This document shows positions 32,941 to 41,625 of a DNA stretch of 64,000 nucleotides, one piece after another. Location of the stretch: the NCBI RefSeq assembly GCF_003046795.1, contig NZ_PZKN01000013.1, forward strand, positions 1 through 64,000, given 5' to 3'. Origin of the DNA: Desulfonatronum sp. SC1 (GTDB lineage: Bacteria > Desulfobacterota > Desulfovibrionia > Desulfovibrionales > Desulfonatronaceae). Positions within the stretch are counted from its first letter, which is position 1. The number at the start of each line of letters is the position of its first letter. The notes below the pieces were generated by a model, which worked only from the letters and a program-made list of their open reading frames with translations, was not told where the DNA came from and did no database searches. Position numbers and translations under genes: made by a program.

Positions 32941-35574
32941 ATGAAAGTCGTCAAACCCGACACGCTTTCCCTGCTCTACGCCGCCCATCCCCGTCCGTCC
33001 GGCCATCCGCGGACCGACGGGGACTACTCGCTGGTTCTGGGAGCCATGGCCGGGTTTTCCCTTGCCGACCAGGAGCCGGACCGGCTTCTCAGGGAGGACG
33101 TCCTCTGGCGGCAGGTTCAGCAGAGTCTTCCCGAGGGCGAGACCCTGGATTTCGGATTACCCAAGCCCAGGGCGGAATACCTGGTCTACGGCGCGTGCTG
33201 CTCCCGCAATCCGGTTCGGGGCAAGGAGATTCTCGTCCAGGTGGACGGTCTGCAAAAGCGCCTGCATGTCTTCGGGCCGCGCTTTTGGCGGGCCCACGGC
33301 CCCACCGCGCCCCGCTCCTTCACCCGAGTCCCCGTGGACTGGCGGCATGCTTACGGCGGGCCGAATTTTCCGGACAACCCCCAGGGGTTGGGACACGGCA
33401 AGCTGAAACAAGGCGTCCATCCGCTGCCCCTGGTGGAAACGCCTGGACATCTGGTGGCCTTTCCGCGCCAGAAAACACCGCCTGCCGGATTGACCTCCGT
33501 ACCGGCTTCATGGCCCGCGCGGCGTCGGCATCTGGGCACGGTGAACACCGCGTGGCTGGAACGCGATTGGCCGGGGCCGCCGACGGACCAGAACCCGGAA
33601 TACGCCTGCACAGCTCCTCTTGACCAACGCTTTCCCGGCTTTCTGCGCGGCGGCGAGCCCTTCCTGATCAAGGGCATGCATCCGGGCAAGGAAGTTCTTC
33701 AAGGCAGACTGCCCGAAATACGGGCGCGAATCTTCCTGCTCCGGCGACCGGAGCAGGGCGGGAAATTTATCGAAGTGCCCTCCCGCCTGGAAACCGTGTG
33801 GCTGTTTCCCGAGGCCGAGACGGGCGTGGTTCTGTTTCGCGCGGTGGCCGGGACCAGGGACGAGGAATGCGCGGACATCGCCGCGGCCATGGTCGTGCTG
33901 GAGAGACTGGATCAGGAACCGCTCCCCGCGGAGGAATACAAAGGGCAATGCCTGACGGCCTTGATCCCAGGCGGCAAGAACCGGACCGAGCTGGACGTCC
34001 CGGCTCCCGTGCCGGAGCCTCCTTTTGCGACAAGCCTCCCCAAAACGGCCACCTTGGGAGCTGCCGGGGTCGGGCTGGCCGGGATCGGACTGGCCGCCGC
34101 GTCGGCCAACGCCGGAGAGTCCAGTCTGCAAAGCCTGGTCGCGGCTTTGGACCAAGAGATTTCGGCCCATCTGGACTCCATCGGCGTCAGCCGGGATCAG
34201 GTCGAGACCTTTCTCGCGGAGAAAGCAGCGGAATCAAGTGCCCTTGAGGTTGAAACATCTCCCGAATCGTCCGTCGAATCGTCCGGCGCATCATCCGTCG
34301 AATCACCAAACGAATCACCAAACGAATCAGCGGGCACCCTGCTTCAGGGGCTCCAGGAAACGGCCCGGGCCGTGGAAGCCGAGGCCGTTGCCCTGCTGAG
34401 CCGTCACGGTCTGGATCCGGAAGCGGCCCAGCGGATGTTGAGCGACGCGGCCACGGCGGCCCAGGGTTCGGAGGAAGAGTGTCTGGCCGGGCTGCATGCC
34501 CTGATGTCCAGGGAGGATCTGCCGCCCGAGGTCCGCCAGGGCGTCGGGTCGGCCCTGAGCGGGTTTCAGGAAGTCCAGGCCGCGTTGGGCGTTCTGGCCG
34601 CGAAGCTGGGCGCCTCGTCAGGGAAACGCCCTGAGACTCCCCCTGTCGACGAAAAAACAGGTCCGGACGATTTTGGCCGCCTGACCACTGAGCAGGCCCT
34701 GGAACGGCATGGCTCCGGACAGGGGTTGGCTGGTTGCGATCTGAGCGGGTGCGACTTCGCGGGGCGGGATCTTTCCGGAGCGGACCTGCGTCGGGCCGCG
34801 CTGGACGGGGCAGCCTGGCCCGGCGTGATCCTGACCGGGGCGGACCTCAGCGGGGCCATGGCCAGGAAGGCGGACCTGACCGGGGCGGACCTGAGCCGGG
34901 CCAGGCTGAACGGCGCGGTCTTCGAACAGGCCCGCCTGACCGGGGCGAACCTGCGGGAATGCCTGGCGCACCGGGCCCGATTTCAGGGCGCGGACCTCTC
35001 CGGAGCCGACCTGGGCCAGGCGGACCTGCACGGTGCCGACTGCACCCGGGCCAATCTGCGCAAGGCCGGGATGGATGGCCTTCAAGGCCGGGAACTGCGT
35101 CTGAACGGGGCCGACCTGCGGGAGGCTGATTGCGGCAAGGCCGTCTTGTCCGGCTCCCGGGCCGACCAGGGGACCAACGGGACCGGGGCCGTGTTCCGGG
35201 ACGCGGACCTCAAGGACGCCCGCTGGTCCGGCGCGATCCTGGCCCGGGCCGACTTCAGCCGGGCCGACCTGGACGGGGCGGACCTGTGCAAGGCCGACCT
35301 GTCGGAGGCCGATCTTTTCCAAGCCTCGGCTCGCCGGGCTCGCCTGATCAAGGCCAAACTCCATCGCGCCCGCCTGGTGGGCGTGAACCTGTTTCAGGCC
35401 TCGCTGCGCTTCGCGGACTGCACCGGGGCGCGCATGGAAGACCTCAACCTGTTCGGCGCGGACCTGTACCGCTGCGTCCTGGACCGTCCGACACTACTGG
35501 CCTTGCGGTCACGTTCGGACGTCAACCTGGACCGGACCCCGCTCCGACCGGGAATCCTGGAGCAGACGGCGTGA
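32941..35574 (+). CDS. DUF2169 adaptor fused to a pentapeptide beta-helix, cassette C (short middle)
   Basis: 877 residues. The DUF2169 domain covers about residues 1-330 (RHAYGGPNFPDNPQGLG, IKGMHPGKEVLQG). The helix-rich middle of cassettes A and B is replaced by a shorter region with a Ser/Glu/Asn-rich repeat (SPESSVESSGASSVESPNES, about 438-460). Pentapeptide repeats fill about residues 594-865 (GADLRRAALDGAAW, GADLDGADLCKADL). The usual FGG motif is YGG here. The stop overlaps the next start as GTGA, so translation is probably coupled. Confidence 0.88.
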   Translation: MKVVKPDTLSLLYAAHPRPSGHPRTDGDYSLVLGAMAGFSLADQEPDRLLREDVLWRQVQQSLPEGETLDFGLPKPRAEYLVYGACCSRNPVRGKEILVQVDGLQKRLHVFGPRFWRAHGPTAPRSFTRVPVDWRHAYGGPNFPDNPQGLGHGKLKQGVHPLPLVETPGHLVAFPRQKTPPAGLTSVPASWPARRRHLGTVNTAWLERDWPGPPTDQNPEYACTAPLDQRFPGFLRGGEPFLIKGMHPGKEVLQGRLPEIRARIFLLRRPEQGGKFIEVPSRLETVWLFPEAETGVVLFRAVAGTRDEECADIAAAMVVLERLDQEPLPAEEYKGQCLTALIPGGKNRTELDVPAPVPEPPFATSLPKTATLGAAGVGLAGIGLAAASANAGESSLQSLVAALDQEISAHLDSIGVSRDQVETFLAEKAAESSALEVETSPESSVESSGASSVESPNESPNESAGTLLQGLQETARAVEAEAVALLSRHGLDPEAAQRMLSDAATAAQGSEEECLAGLHALMSREDLPPEVRQGVGSALSGFQEVQAALGVLAAKLGASSGKRPETPPVDEKTGPDDFGRLTTEQALERHGSGQGLAGCDLSGCDFAGRDLSGADLRRAALDGAAWPGVILTGADLSGAMARKADLTGADLSRARLNGAVFEQARLTGANLRECLAHRARFQGADLSGADLGQADLHGADCTRANLRKAGMDGLQGRELRLNGADLREADCGKAVLSGSRADQGTNGTGAVFRDADLKDARWSGAILARADFSRADLDGADLCKADLSEADLFQASARRARLIKAKLHRARLVGVNLFQASLRFADCTGARMEDLNLFGADLYRCVLDRPTLLALRSRSDVNLDRTPLRPGILEQTA

Positions 35575-36575
35575 AAGCGACGACCGTGCTCGCCGCGTTG
35601 CGCGAACAGCGCCATCTGGAGGGCGTGGACTGCTCGGGAATGGATTTTTCCGGCCAGGAACTGCGCGGGGTGGTCTTCGAGCGGGTCCGCCTGGACCGGG
35701 CCGTGTTCCGGGGCGCGGACCTGCACGGCGCGCATTTCACGAACTGCTCGGCCCAAGGGGCGGTCTTGGCCGAGGCCCGGATGGGCCAGGTCTGCATGCT
35801 CGGCGTGGACCTCGCGGGGGCGGACCTGAGCGGATGCCATGCCCGGCTGGCCTCCTGGCGGCGCGTGACCTGCGACCGGGCCGATTTTTCCCGGGCCGAC
35901 CTGGAGCGGGCCGTGCTCCAGGGCTGCACCCTGGCCGGAGCCCGTTTTTTCGGCGCGAATCTGCACCGGGCCAGCCTGATGTCCATGGACTGCACCAAGA
36001 CCGGTTTCCGCGACGCGAACCTGTCCATGTCCCTGCTGGGCGGCTCGGACTTCTCGGACGCCGCCTTTCCGGGCTGCGACCTGCGCAAGGCCATGTTCCC
36101 CAAAGCCCGGCTGGACAGGGCCGATTTGAGCGGCCAGGACGTCACCCAGTGCGATTTCGGCAAGGCGTCGCTACGCGAGGCCGACCTGCGCAACGCCCAC
36201 GGACGCTACGCCGCCTTCATCGGGACCGATCTGACGCTGGCCCGACTGCAAGCCGCCCGCCTGCACGGGGCCGATTTTTCCGGAGCCGTCCTGGTCAAGG
36301 CCCGGATGCGCGACGCCCGCCTGGACGAATCCCGGTTTTGCGCCGCGAATTGCACCCAGGCCGACTTTCATCACGTCGGCCTGGATTTCGCGGATTTCTC
36401 CCGGGCCGTGATCACCGAAACGAACTTCACCACGGCCCGGATGCACATGACCAACATGCACCGGACGGACATGAGCGCCGCCTTCTGGCAGGGCACGGAC
36501 GTCTCCACCGTCCGGAGCACCGACGTCCGGCTGGCCGCGGCCGAGACCTGGCGGCCCAAGCCGGTGAAGCCGTAA
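35571..36575 (+). CDS. Stand-alone pentapeptide-repeat protein, cassette C
   Basis: 334 residues, starting at GTG 35571, which overlaps the previous TGA by 4 bp. The N-terminus (MKATTVLAALREQRHLEGVD) is followed by pentapeptide repeats (GADLHGAHFTNCSAQGAVL, ADFSRADLERAVL) and the shared C-terminal pattern MHRTDMSAAFWQGTD also seen in the other two proteins. It is the third paralogue of this beta-helix family in the window. Confidence 0.87.
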   Translation: MKATTVLAALREQRHLEGVDCSGMDFSGQELRGVVFERVRLDRAVFRGADLHGAHFTNCSAQGAVLAEARMGQVCMLGVDLAGADLSGCHARLASWRRVTCDRADFSRADLERAVLQGCTLAGARFFGANLHRASLMSMDCTKTGFRDANLSMSLLGGSDFSDAAFPGCDLRKAMFPKARLDRADLSGQDVTQCDFGKASLREADLRNAHGRYAAFIGTDLTLARLQAARLHGADFSGAVLVKARMRDARLDESRFCAANCTQADFHHVGLDFADFSRAVITETNFTTARMHMTNMHRTDMSAAFWQGTDVSTVRSTDVRLAAAETWRPKPVKP

Positions 36576-36671
36576 CGCCAAATCTCCATCAGCCCCTGTT
36601 TTTCCGTGCTTTTCCGTGTATTCCGTGGACAATCAAAACGCATCTCCACGGCAACCCTTCAGGAGGAACGC

Positions 36672-37433
36672 ATGCCCAATCCCGCCGAATCCCTCGACCA
36701 CGGCCAAGAACGCCCGTCGACATCGCGCCCGGCCCTGCGGGTGGTCCAGGGACGTCGAACCGCGGTCCCGCCGACTCGAACACGTCCCCAGAGCCATCCG
36801 GCAGGGCCGGAACTCCAGGTCTGCGTGATCCTGGACGGCCCTCACGACCAGGACGGCGGACAGGTTTGGCGGGTGTCCCCTACCGACGCTTCAGCCGAGC
36901 TGACGGCCCGGCGGGCCGACGGCTGCCTCCTGGAGCCGACCTCTGGAGACGTGGTCCTGGTGATGCGCCATTCCGGCGCTGTCCATTATGTGCTCAATAT
37001 TTTGGAAAAAAAGGAAACCGCACGGGCCTTGCGCTTTCCCGGAGACCTGGAACTGGACGTCTCCCAGGGGCGCTGCGCCTTGCATGCCCGAAGCCTGGAC
37101 CTGACGGGCCGGGAAAAAGCCATGGTTTGCGGGGAAGAGGTGACCCTGGCCGGAAAGGAGGGCAGGCTGCGCTTCGCCCGTCTGGATGTCCTGGCCAAGA
37201 CCCTGGAGGCCAGGATGCAGTCCGTTCATGCCCTGGGCCAGACGGTCCGGTTCGCCGCCGCGCACCTCACGTCGCGCCTGGGCCGGGCTCTGCGCCTGAC
37301 CGGCTTCGAACTGCACCGGGCCGAAACCATCCGCACCGAAGTGGAGGAACGCTTCACGGTCCAGGCCGGACAAGCCGACATTCTGGCCAGGGAGGACGTC
37401 ACGGTGGACGGGGAGAAGATTCACCTTGGGTGA
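36672..37433 (+). CDS. DUF3540 protein, cassette C
   Basis: 253 residues, longer than the A and B homologues by an N-terminal extension (about residues 1-50, Pro/Arg rich: SRPALRVVQGRRTAVPPTRT). The core has GDVVLVMRHSGAVHYVLNIL and a helical LARLTGFELHRAE-type segment, ending VTVDGEKIHLG. AGGAGG at 36661-36666 gives a good start at 36672. Unlike A and B there is no PAAR-like gene after it; a TA remnant follows at once. Confidence 0.85.
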   Translation: MPNPAESLDHGQERPSTSRPALRVVQGRRTAVPPTRTRPQSHPAGPELQVCVILDGPHDQDGGQVWRVSPTDASAELTARRADGCLLEPTSGDVVLVMRHSGAVHYVLNILEKKETARALRFPGDLELDVSQGRCALHARSLDLTGREKAMVCGEEVTLAGKEGRLRFARLDVLAKTLEARMQSVHALGQTVRFAAAHLTSRLGRALRLTGFELHRAETIRTEVEERFTVQAGQADILAREDVTVDGEKIHLG

Positions 37434-37688
37434 AATCATCGACTCCAAAAGACAGCCTGACTCGTGCAACAGCAAAGGCGATGCGGCGCTCATGTCACGG
37501 GATGAGTACGAAAGCATCCAGGAAACTCTGGAGCTTTTGTCCACTCCCGGGTTCCGCGAAGATTTCCAAATCGCCCTTCGGGAAGCGGATTCAGGAGATA
37601 CGCTTTCTTTTGAAAAGGTCTTCGAGGAAAAGCAGTGAGCTGTCGGATTCGGTTTAATCGCAAGGCCGCCAAGGACATCCACCGATGA
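37426..37688 (+). pseudogene. Phd/YefM-ParE TA remnant after cassette C
   Basis: From about 37470 the sequence encodes ALMSRDEYESIQETLELLST followed by PGFREDFQIALREAD, the C-terminal half of a Phd/YefM antitoxin. The DNA-binding half is lost and the frame runs back into the DUF3540 gene. At 37635 a GTG opens SCRIRFNRKAAKDIHR then TGA, the first 17 residues of a RelE/ParE toxin. Both partners are broken. The antitoxin half resembles the intact yefM product (IQETLYLLSIPGMRE). Confidence 0.72.
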
Positions 37689-37737
37689 TCGATAAACAAG
37701 ACTTGACCGAGTTCACACATATGTTATCTTTTGCCCC

Positions 37738-38094
37738 GTGAGAAGAATCCATTTCTACAACACGGCATCTGGGCGTTGCCCAGTGCAGGAACATTTGGAC
37801 ACGCTACCGGATAAAACCGTCGCCAAGGTTGCGTGGGTTCTGCGTGCGGTGCGTGATCTGGATCGAGTTCCGGCAAACTACCTGAAGAAGCTGGTCAACA
37901 CGAACGACATTTGGGAAATCCGTGTCGACGTTGGTGGTAATACGTTTCGGCTGCTCGGTTTTTTCGATGGGCGGGAGTTGATCGTATTGACCAATTCGTT
38001 TCAGAAGCAGACCCAGAAGACACCGCAAGGCGAGATTCAGCTCGCGGAAAAAAGAATGTCAGACTATCTGAACCGGAGGAAGAAGCATGGATGA
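37738..38094 (+). CDS. HigB-like (RelE superfamily) toxin
   Basis: 118 residues from a GTG start. The pattern [20 protein letters not shown], with [20 protein letters not shown] and [16 protein letters not shown], is that of the Gp49/HigB branch of RelE-fold toxins. Toxin precedes antitoxin with an 8-bp overlap, the usual higBA order. It appears intact. Confidence 0.88.
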   Translation: MRRIHFYNTASGRCPVQEHLDTLPDKTVAKVAWVLRAVRDLDRVPANYLKKLVNTNDIWEIRVDVGGNTFRLLGFFDGRELIVLTNSFQKQTQKTPQGEIQLAEKRMSDYLNRRKKHG

Positions 38095-38362
38095 TCTGGA
38101 AAAATATATTGAAGAACGCAAGAATCGTTCCGTGGAATTCGCCGACGGCTTTGAGATCGGGTATGAGCAGTTCAAGATCGGCATGCTTCTACGCGCTGCA
38201 CGCGAGGAAGCCGGCCTGACCCAGGACGAGCTTGCTGAACGCCTTCATACCAAAAAATCGGCAATATCCAGAATTGAAAACCACGCGGAAGACATCAGGC
38301 TTTCTACGCTTGGGAAATTCGCCGAGGCCATCGGGAAACGTCTCACCTTAAAAATCGCATGA
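38087..38362 (+). CDS. HigA-like XRE-family antitoxin
   Basis: 91 residues with one helix-turn-helix: [20 protein letters not shown] followed by [20 protein letters not shown]. The C-terminal [16 protein letters not shown] closes the domain. It should autorepress the pair by binding an operator upstream of 37738. It follows the HigB-like gene with an 8-bp overlap. Confidence 0.9.
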   Translation: MDDLEKYIEERKNRSVEFADGFEIGYEQFKIGMLLRAAREEAGLTQDELAERLHTKKSAISRIENHAEDIRLSTLGKFAEAIGKRLTLKIA

Positions 38363-38392
38363 GCGAACAGTGCCGCCTGGAGTTATGAGTAG

Positions 38393-39250
38393 CTACGCCA
38401 AATGACGCGGGGGATGCTTGATGAAGGTTTCGTCGCGCAGATCCTGGAACGCCCGGTCCAGTTCCTGCCTGGTGTTCATGACGATGGGGCCGCGCCAGGC
38501 AATGGGTTCGTTCAGGGGCCTGCCGGTCAGAAGGAGCATCCGCAAGGGGGCTTCACCGGCGACCACCGCCAATTCGTCCCCGTCGCCGAACAGCACCACC
38601 TGTCGGTTAGCCACGTCCGTCCCGTTCACCGTGCCCGCTCCGCCGATCACGTAGATGAAGGCCGTGAAGCCGCGCCGGGTGGGATGGATGAATTCCGTGT
38701 TCGGCGGGATGGTGCAGTCCAGGTATTCCGGGGCCACCACCACGTCGTCCACCGGGCCGGAGACATCGCCCACGGTTCCGGCGATGATCTTGATCCTCGT
38801 GCCGTTTGCGGTTTCAACCTCCGGAATATCCGCGACCGTAATGTCCCTGTATTGCGGCTCGATCATTTTTTGATCCGCCGGAAGATTGGCCCAGAGCTGA
38901 AACCCGTGCATGGAGCCGTGGGCGTCGCCCTTGGGCATTTCCTGGTGAATGATCCCGCTTCCGGCGGTCATCCATTGGACGTCCCCCGAAGAAGTGATCC
39001 CGGTGTTGCCCAGGCTGTCGCCATGCTCCACATCGCCCTTGAGCACGTAGGTGATGGTTTCGATTCCCCGGTGCGGATGCCAGGGAAAGCCCTTCAAGTA
39101 GTCTTCGGGACGGTCTGAACGGAAATCGTCCAGCATCAGAAACGGGTCGAACAACTCCGCCTCGTAGTACCCAAAAGCGCGGTGCAGTTTCACGCCCGCT
39201 CCTTCGGTGATCGGTTCGCCAAAAAAAACCTGTTCGATGGCTCGGCGCAT
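38393..39250 (-). CDS. Pirin family protein
   Basis: 285 residues. The N-terminal cupin has the pirin metal-site motif WHPHRGIETITYVLKGDVEH, and GSGIIHQEMP and the C-terminal cupin follow. Several bacterial pirins act as quercetinases or redox sensors; the substrate here is unknown. I chose the start at 39250, preceded by GGAG; the frame continues upstream to 39460 without a good start. Confidence 0.92.
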   Translation of the reverse strand: MRRAIEQVFFGEPITEGAGVKLHRAFGYYEAELFDPFLMLDDFRSDRPEDYLKGFPWHPHRGIETITYVLKGDVEHGDSLGNTGITSSGDVQWMTAGSGIIHQEMPKGDAHGSMHGFQLWANLPADQKMIEPQYRDITVADIPEVETANGTRIKIIAGTVGDVSGPVDDVVVAPEYLDCTIPPNTEFIHPTRRGFTAFIYVIGGAGTVNGTDVANRQVVLFGDGDELAVVAGEAPLRMLLLTGRPLNEPIAWRGPIVMNTRQELDRAFQDLRDETFIKHPPRHLA

Positions 39251-39323
39251 ACGGGACTCCTCGTGATGCGGGTTGTTGCTCACGTCATGGCCGCCGGTAC
39301 AGCAAGCACCGGCGCGGCGGCTG

Positions 39324-39515
39324 TCAGCGAAAAAAGCCCAGCAGGCCGATGAAGCCCAAAAAACCCAGGTAGCCCACGTAACGCAGCGGGCCGGACGCTC
39401 CCCAGGCTCCGAACGCGGCGAAGGCGGCAAAGGCGCTGAACATGGGCTTGAAGAAACCAAGCAGTCCGAGCACCCCGAGGACGCCTGAAAGTTGAATCAT
39501 CCGACCGAGTTCCAT
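39324..39515 (-). CDS. Small hydrophobic membrane protein
   Basis: 63 residues with two hydrophobic stretches rich in LGFLGLLGF patterns (QLSGVLGVLGLLGFF and YVGYLGFLGFIGLLGFF), resembling DUF3796-type proteins. AAGGAGG sits 6 bp before the ATG, and the preceding CDF gene ends 1 bp upstream, so the two form an operon. Role unknown. Confidence 0.7.
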   Translation of the reverse strand: MELGRMIQLSGVLGVLGLLGFFKPMFSAFAAFAAFGAWGASGPLRYVGYLGFLGFIGLLGFFR

Positions 39516-39516
39516 G

Positions 39517-40497
39517 TCATCCTCCTTGTTTATCGTCTGACGGCTGAAGGCTGTCGGGAAGTTGCGTTTGCTGGTCCGAGCCGTCGTTGGCCACCCCGCC
39601 GATGCAGTGTCCGTCCCAGGAGGCGTCGTCCTCCACGGGCTCCACGTGGATGGTCAGACTGGTGTTGTTCAACCGCGATTCGACCAGGTTTTCGATCCTG
39701 TCGCAAAGTTCATGCGCTTCCTGGACGCTGCACCTTCCGGGCAGCAGCAGATGCACGTCGATGAACCGCCGGGAGCCGGACTTGCGGGAGCGCAGGCCGT
39801 GGAAGGGAGCATCCGGGGCCTGGGCTTGCAGGGCCTCGGTGATGATTTGGATTTCCTCGGCCGGCAAGGTGTGATCCATCAACCCGTTCCAGGAGCGGCG
39901 CAGCAGGTCCACGCCGGCGCGCAAAATGTTCACGGCCACGGCCATGGCGATCAGGGGGTCGAGAAAAAGCCATTCCTCCGGGGCGACGATAATCACCCCG
40001 ATGCCGACAACCACGGCCAGGGAGGTCCAGACGTCGGTCATCAGATGTTTGGCGTCCGCCTCCAGGGTGATGCTGTCGTGCTTGCACGCGCCGTGCATCA
40101 GAACCCTGGCCGCGCCCAGGTTGATGGCCGCGGCCAGAACCAGGACCGCCATGCCCCAGCCCAGGCTGTCCAAGGGGACGGGGGCGAACAGGCGCTGCAC
40201 CGAGGTGATGAAGATGGTCGCCGCGGCCACGAGGATCAGGGTTCCCTCCACCCCGCTGGCGAAGTACTCCACCTTGTCGTGGCCGTAGGTGTGGTGTTTG
40301 TCCGCCGGACGGGCCGCGATGAGCAGCGCGATAAAGGCGATCAGCCCGGCCACGAGGTTGATCACGGACTCCGCGGCATCTGAAAAGATGCTCACCGAGC
40401 CGGTCATCCAGAAGGCCCCAAACTTCAGGCCCATGGTCACCAGGGAAGCGGCCACGGACACCAGGGCGTAGCGGGCGGGGGTTTGCAACAGGGACAT
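39517..40497 (-). CDS. Cation diffusion facilitator (CDF) family metal exporter
   Basis: 326 residues with six predicted membrane helices in the first 200. The metal site is formed by FSDAAES (helix 2) and ADAKHLMTDVW (helix 5). HHTYGHDKVEYFAS lies in the loop after helix 2, and the C-terminal cytoplasmic domain carries IDVHLLLPG and HVEPVED. It exports Zn or Fe by proton antiport. The small hydrophobic protein gene follows it directly. Confidence 0.93.
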   Translation of the reverse strand: MSLLQTPARYALVSVAASLVTMGLKFGAFWMTGSVSIFSDAAESVINLVAGLIAFIALLIAARPADKHHTYGHDKVEYFASGVEGTLILVAAATIFITSVQRLFAPVPLDSLGWGMAVLVLAAAINLGAARVLMHGACKHDSITLEADAKHLMTDVWTSLAVVVGIGVIIVAPEEWLFLDPLIAMAVAVNILRAGVDLLRRSWNGLMDHTLPAEEIQIITEALQAQAPDAPFHGLRSRKSGSRRFIDVHLLLPGRCSVQEAHELCDRIENLVESRLNNTSLTIHVEPVEDDASWDGHCIGGVANDGSDQQTQLPDSLQPSDDKQGG

Positions 40498-40614
40498 GAG
40501 ACGTCTTTACAGGACGAGCGCGTGTCCTGTCTAATGGATTACGTTTTCGACGGATGGCGTTTCAGTTGACCGAAGTGGCCCACTGGGTGCTCCAAAAGCC
40601 AAGGAGAAAATATC

Positions 40615-41376
40615 ATGCACGAACTACACGGAAAAACCTTGCTGCTCACCGGCGCGTCCATGGGCATCGGGCGGGCCTTGGCCGTGGCTCTGACCGGGGA
40701 AGGGGTGAATCTGGTGATCAACGCCCGGAGCGCGGACCTTCTGCGGGAGACGTGGGAGCTGTGCGTCGGACGGGGCGGGGCGTCCAAGGCCGTGGCCGAG
40801 ATCGTAGTCGGCGACGCTTCCAAGGCCGAGACCGTAGCCACCATGACGAAAGCCGCGCAAAAGATTGGGAATTTCCAGGGCTTCATCCATGCCGCCGGAA
40901 TTCTGCATCCAGGGCCGTATGTCTGGGAGCTGTCGGATAAGGACTTTTTGGCCGTGTTCCAGGCCAACGTCATGGCCGCCCATCAGTTGATTCGTGGCTG
41001 TCTGCCCCTACTACTGGAGCAGGGGAGCGGGCTGGCGGTTTTCTTCGGTTCCGGGGCCGCGGAAAAGACCCAGCCGGGCATCGCGGCCTACTGCGCGGCC
41101 AAGGCCGCGGAAGAACATCTGGCCCGCCAGTTGGCCGCCGAGGCCCCGGAAATCACCTCGTTGGTTTACCGGCCGGGGATCGTGGAAACCCGGATGCAGG
41201 TCCAGGCCAGGGAATCAGAGGGCGGCGCGGCCCAAAAGCTCCAGGCCGTATTCCGACCGTGGAAGGAACAAGGACAGTTGATGACCCCGGAACAGTCCGC
41301 CGCCGGGTTGGTCAGATTGCTTGCCGCGAATCCGCGCCGTCTGCACGGCAAGACCTGGGACGTGCGGGATCTTTAG
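40615..41376 (+). CDS. SDR-family NAD(P)-dependent oxidoreductase
   Basis: 253 residues with the Rossmann motif TGASMGIGRALA at about residues 12-23, a catalytic serine region FGSGAAEKTQPG and the YCAAKAAEEHLAR active-site Tyr-x3-Lys. The Asn of the SDR tetrad is likely in the QANVMAAHQL segment. AAGGAG precedes the ATG. Substrate unknown. The gene stands alone, followed by a repeat. Confidence 0.93.
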   Translation: MHELHGKTLLLTGASMGIGRALAVALTGEGVNLVINARSADLLRETWELCVGRGGASKAVAEIVVGDASKAETVATMTKAAQKIGNFQGFIHAAGILHPGPYVWELSDKDFLAVFQANVMAAHQLIRGCLPLLLEQGSGLAVFFGSGAAEKTQPGIAAYCAAKAAEEHLARQLAAEAPEITSLVYRPGIVETRMQVQARESEGGAAQKLQAVFRPWKEQGQLMTPEQSAAGLVRLLAANPRRLHGKTWDVRDL

Positions 41377-41606
41377 CAGTCCGTTGAAAAACTCCCAATT
41401 GCTGCGTCGCTGCAAAAAGTTCAAACTCTCACGAATGAATAAATACGCTTCGACCTTGATTCGATTGCCAGGACGGCAAATCGAAAATGTGGCGCAGCCA
41501 CAGCCCGTAGGGGCCGGACACAGGACGTGTCCGGATAGCTTTTTTTGTTCCTTGCACTTAGGGTTTTTGAACGAACTGCCGGATAAGGACTTTTTCAACA
41601 CTCAGC
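41377..41606 (+). repeat. Dispersed repeat, copy 2, with imperfect GTTGAAAAA termini
   Basis: The region opens CAGTCCGTTGAAAAACTCC and closes GGACTTTTTCAACACTC, imperfect inverted repeats. 41468-41590 (from AGGACGGCAAATCGAAAATG through GGACGTGTCCGGATAGC to AACGAACTGCC) matches copy 1 at 5350-5475 in reverse orientation. No gene is supported. The family is probably a non-autonomous MITE-like element. Confidence 0.72.
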
Positions 41607-41625
41607 TAGGAAAACCAGCTACGAA

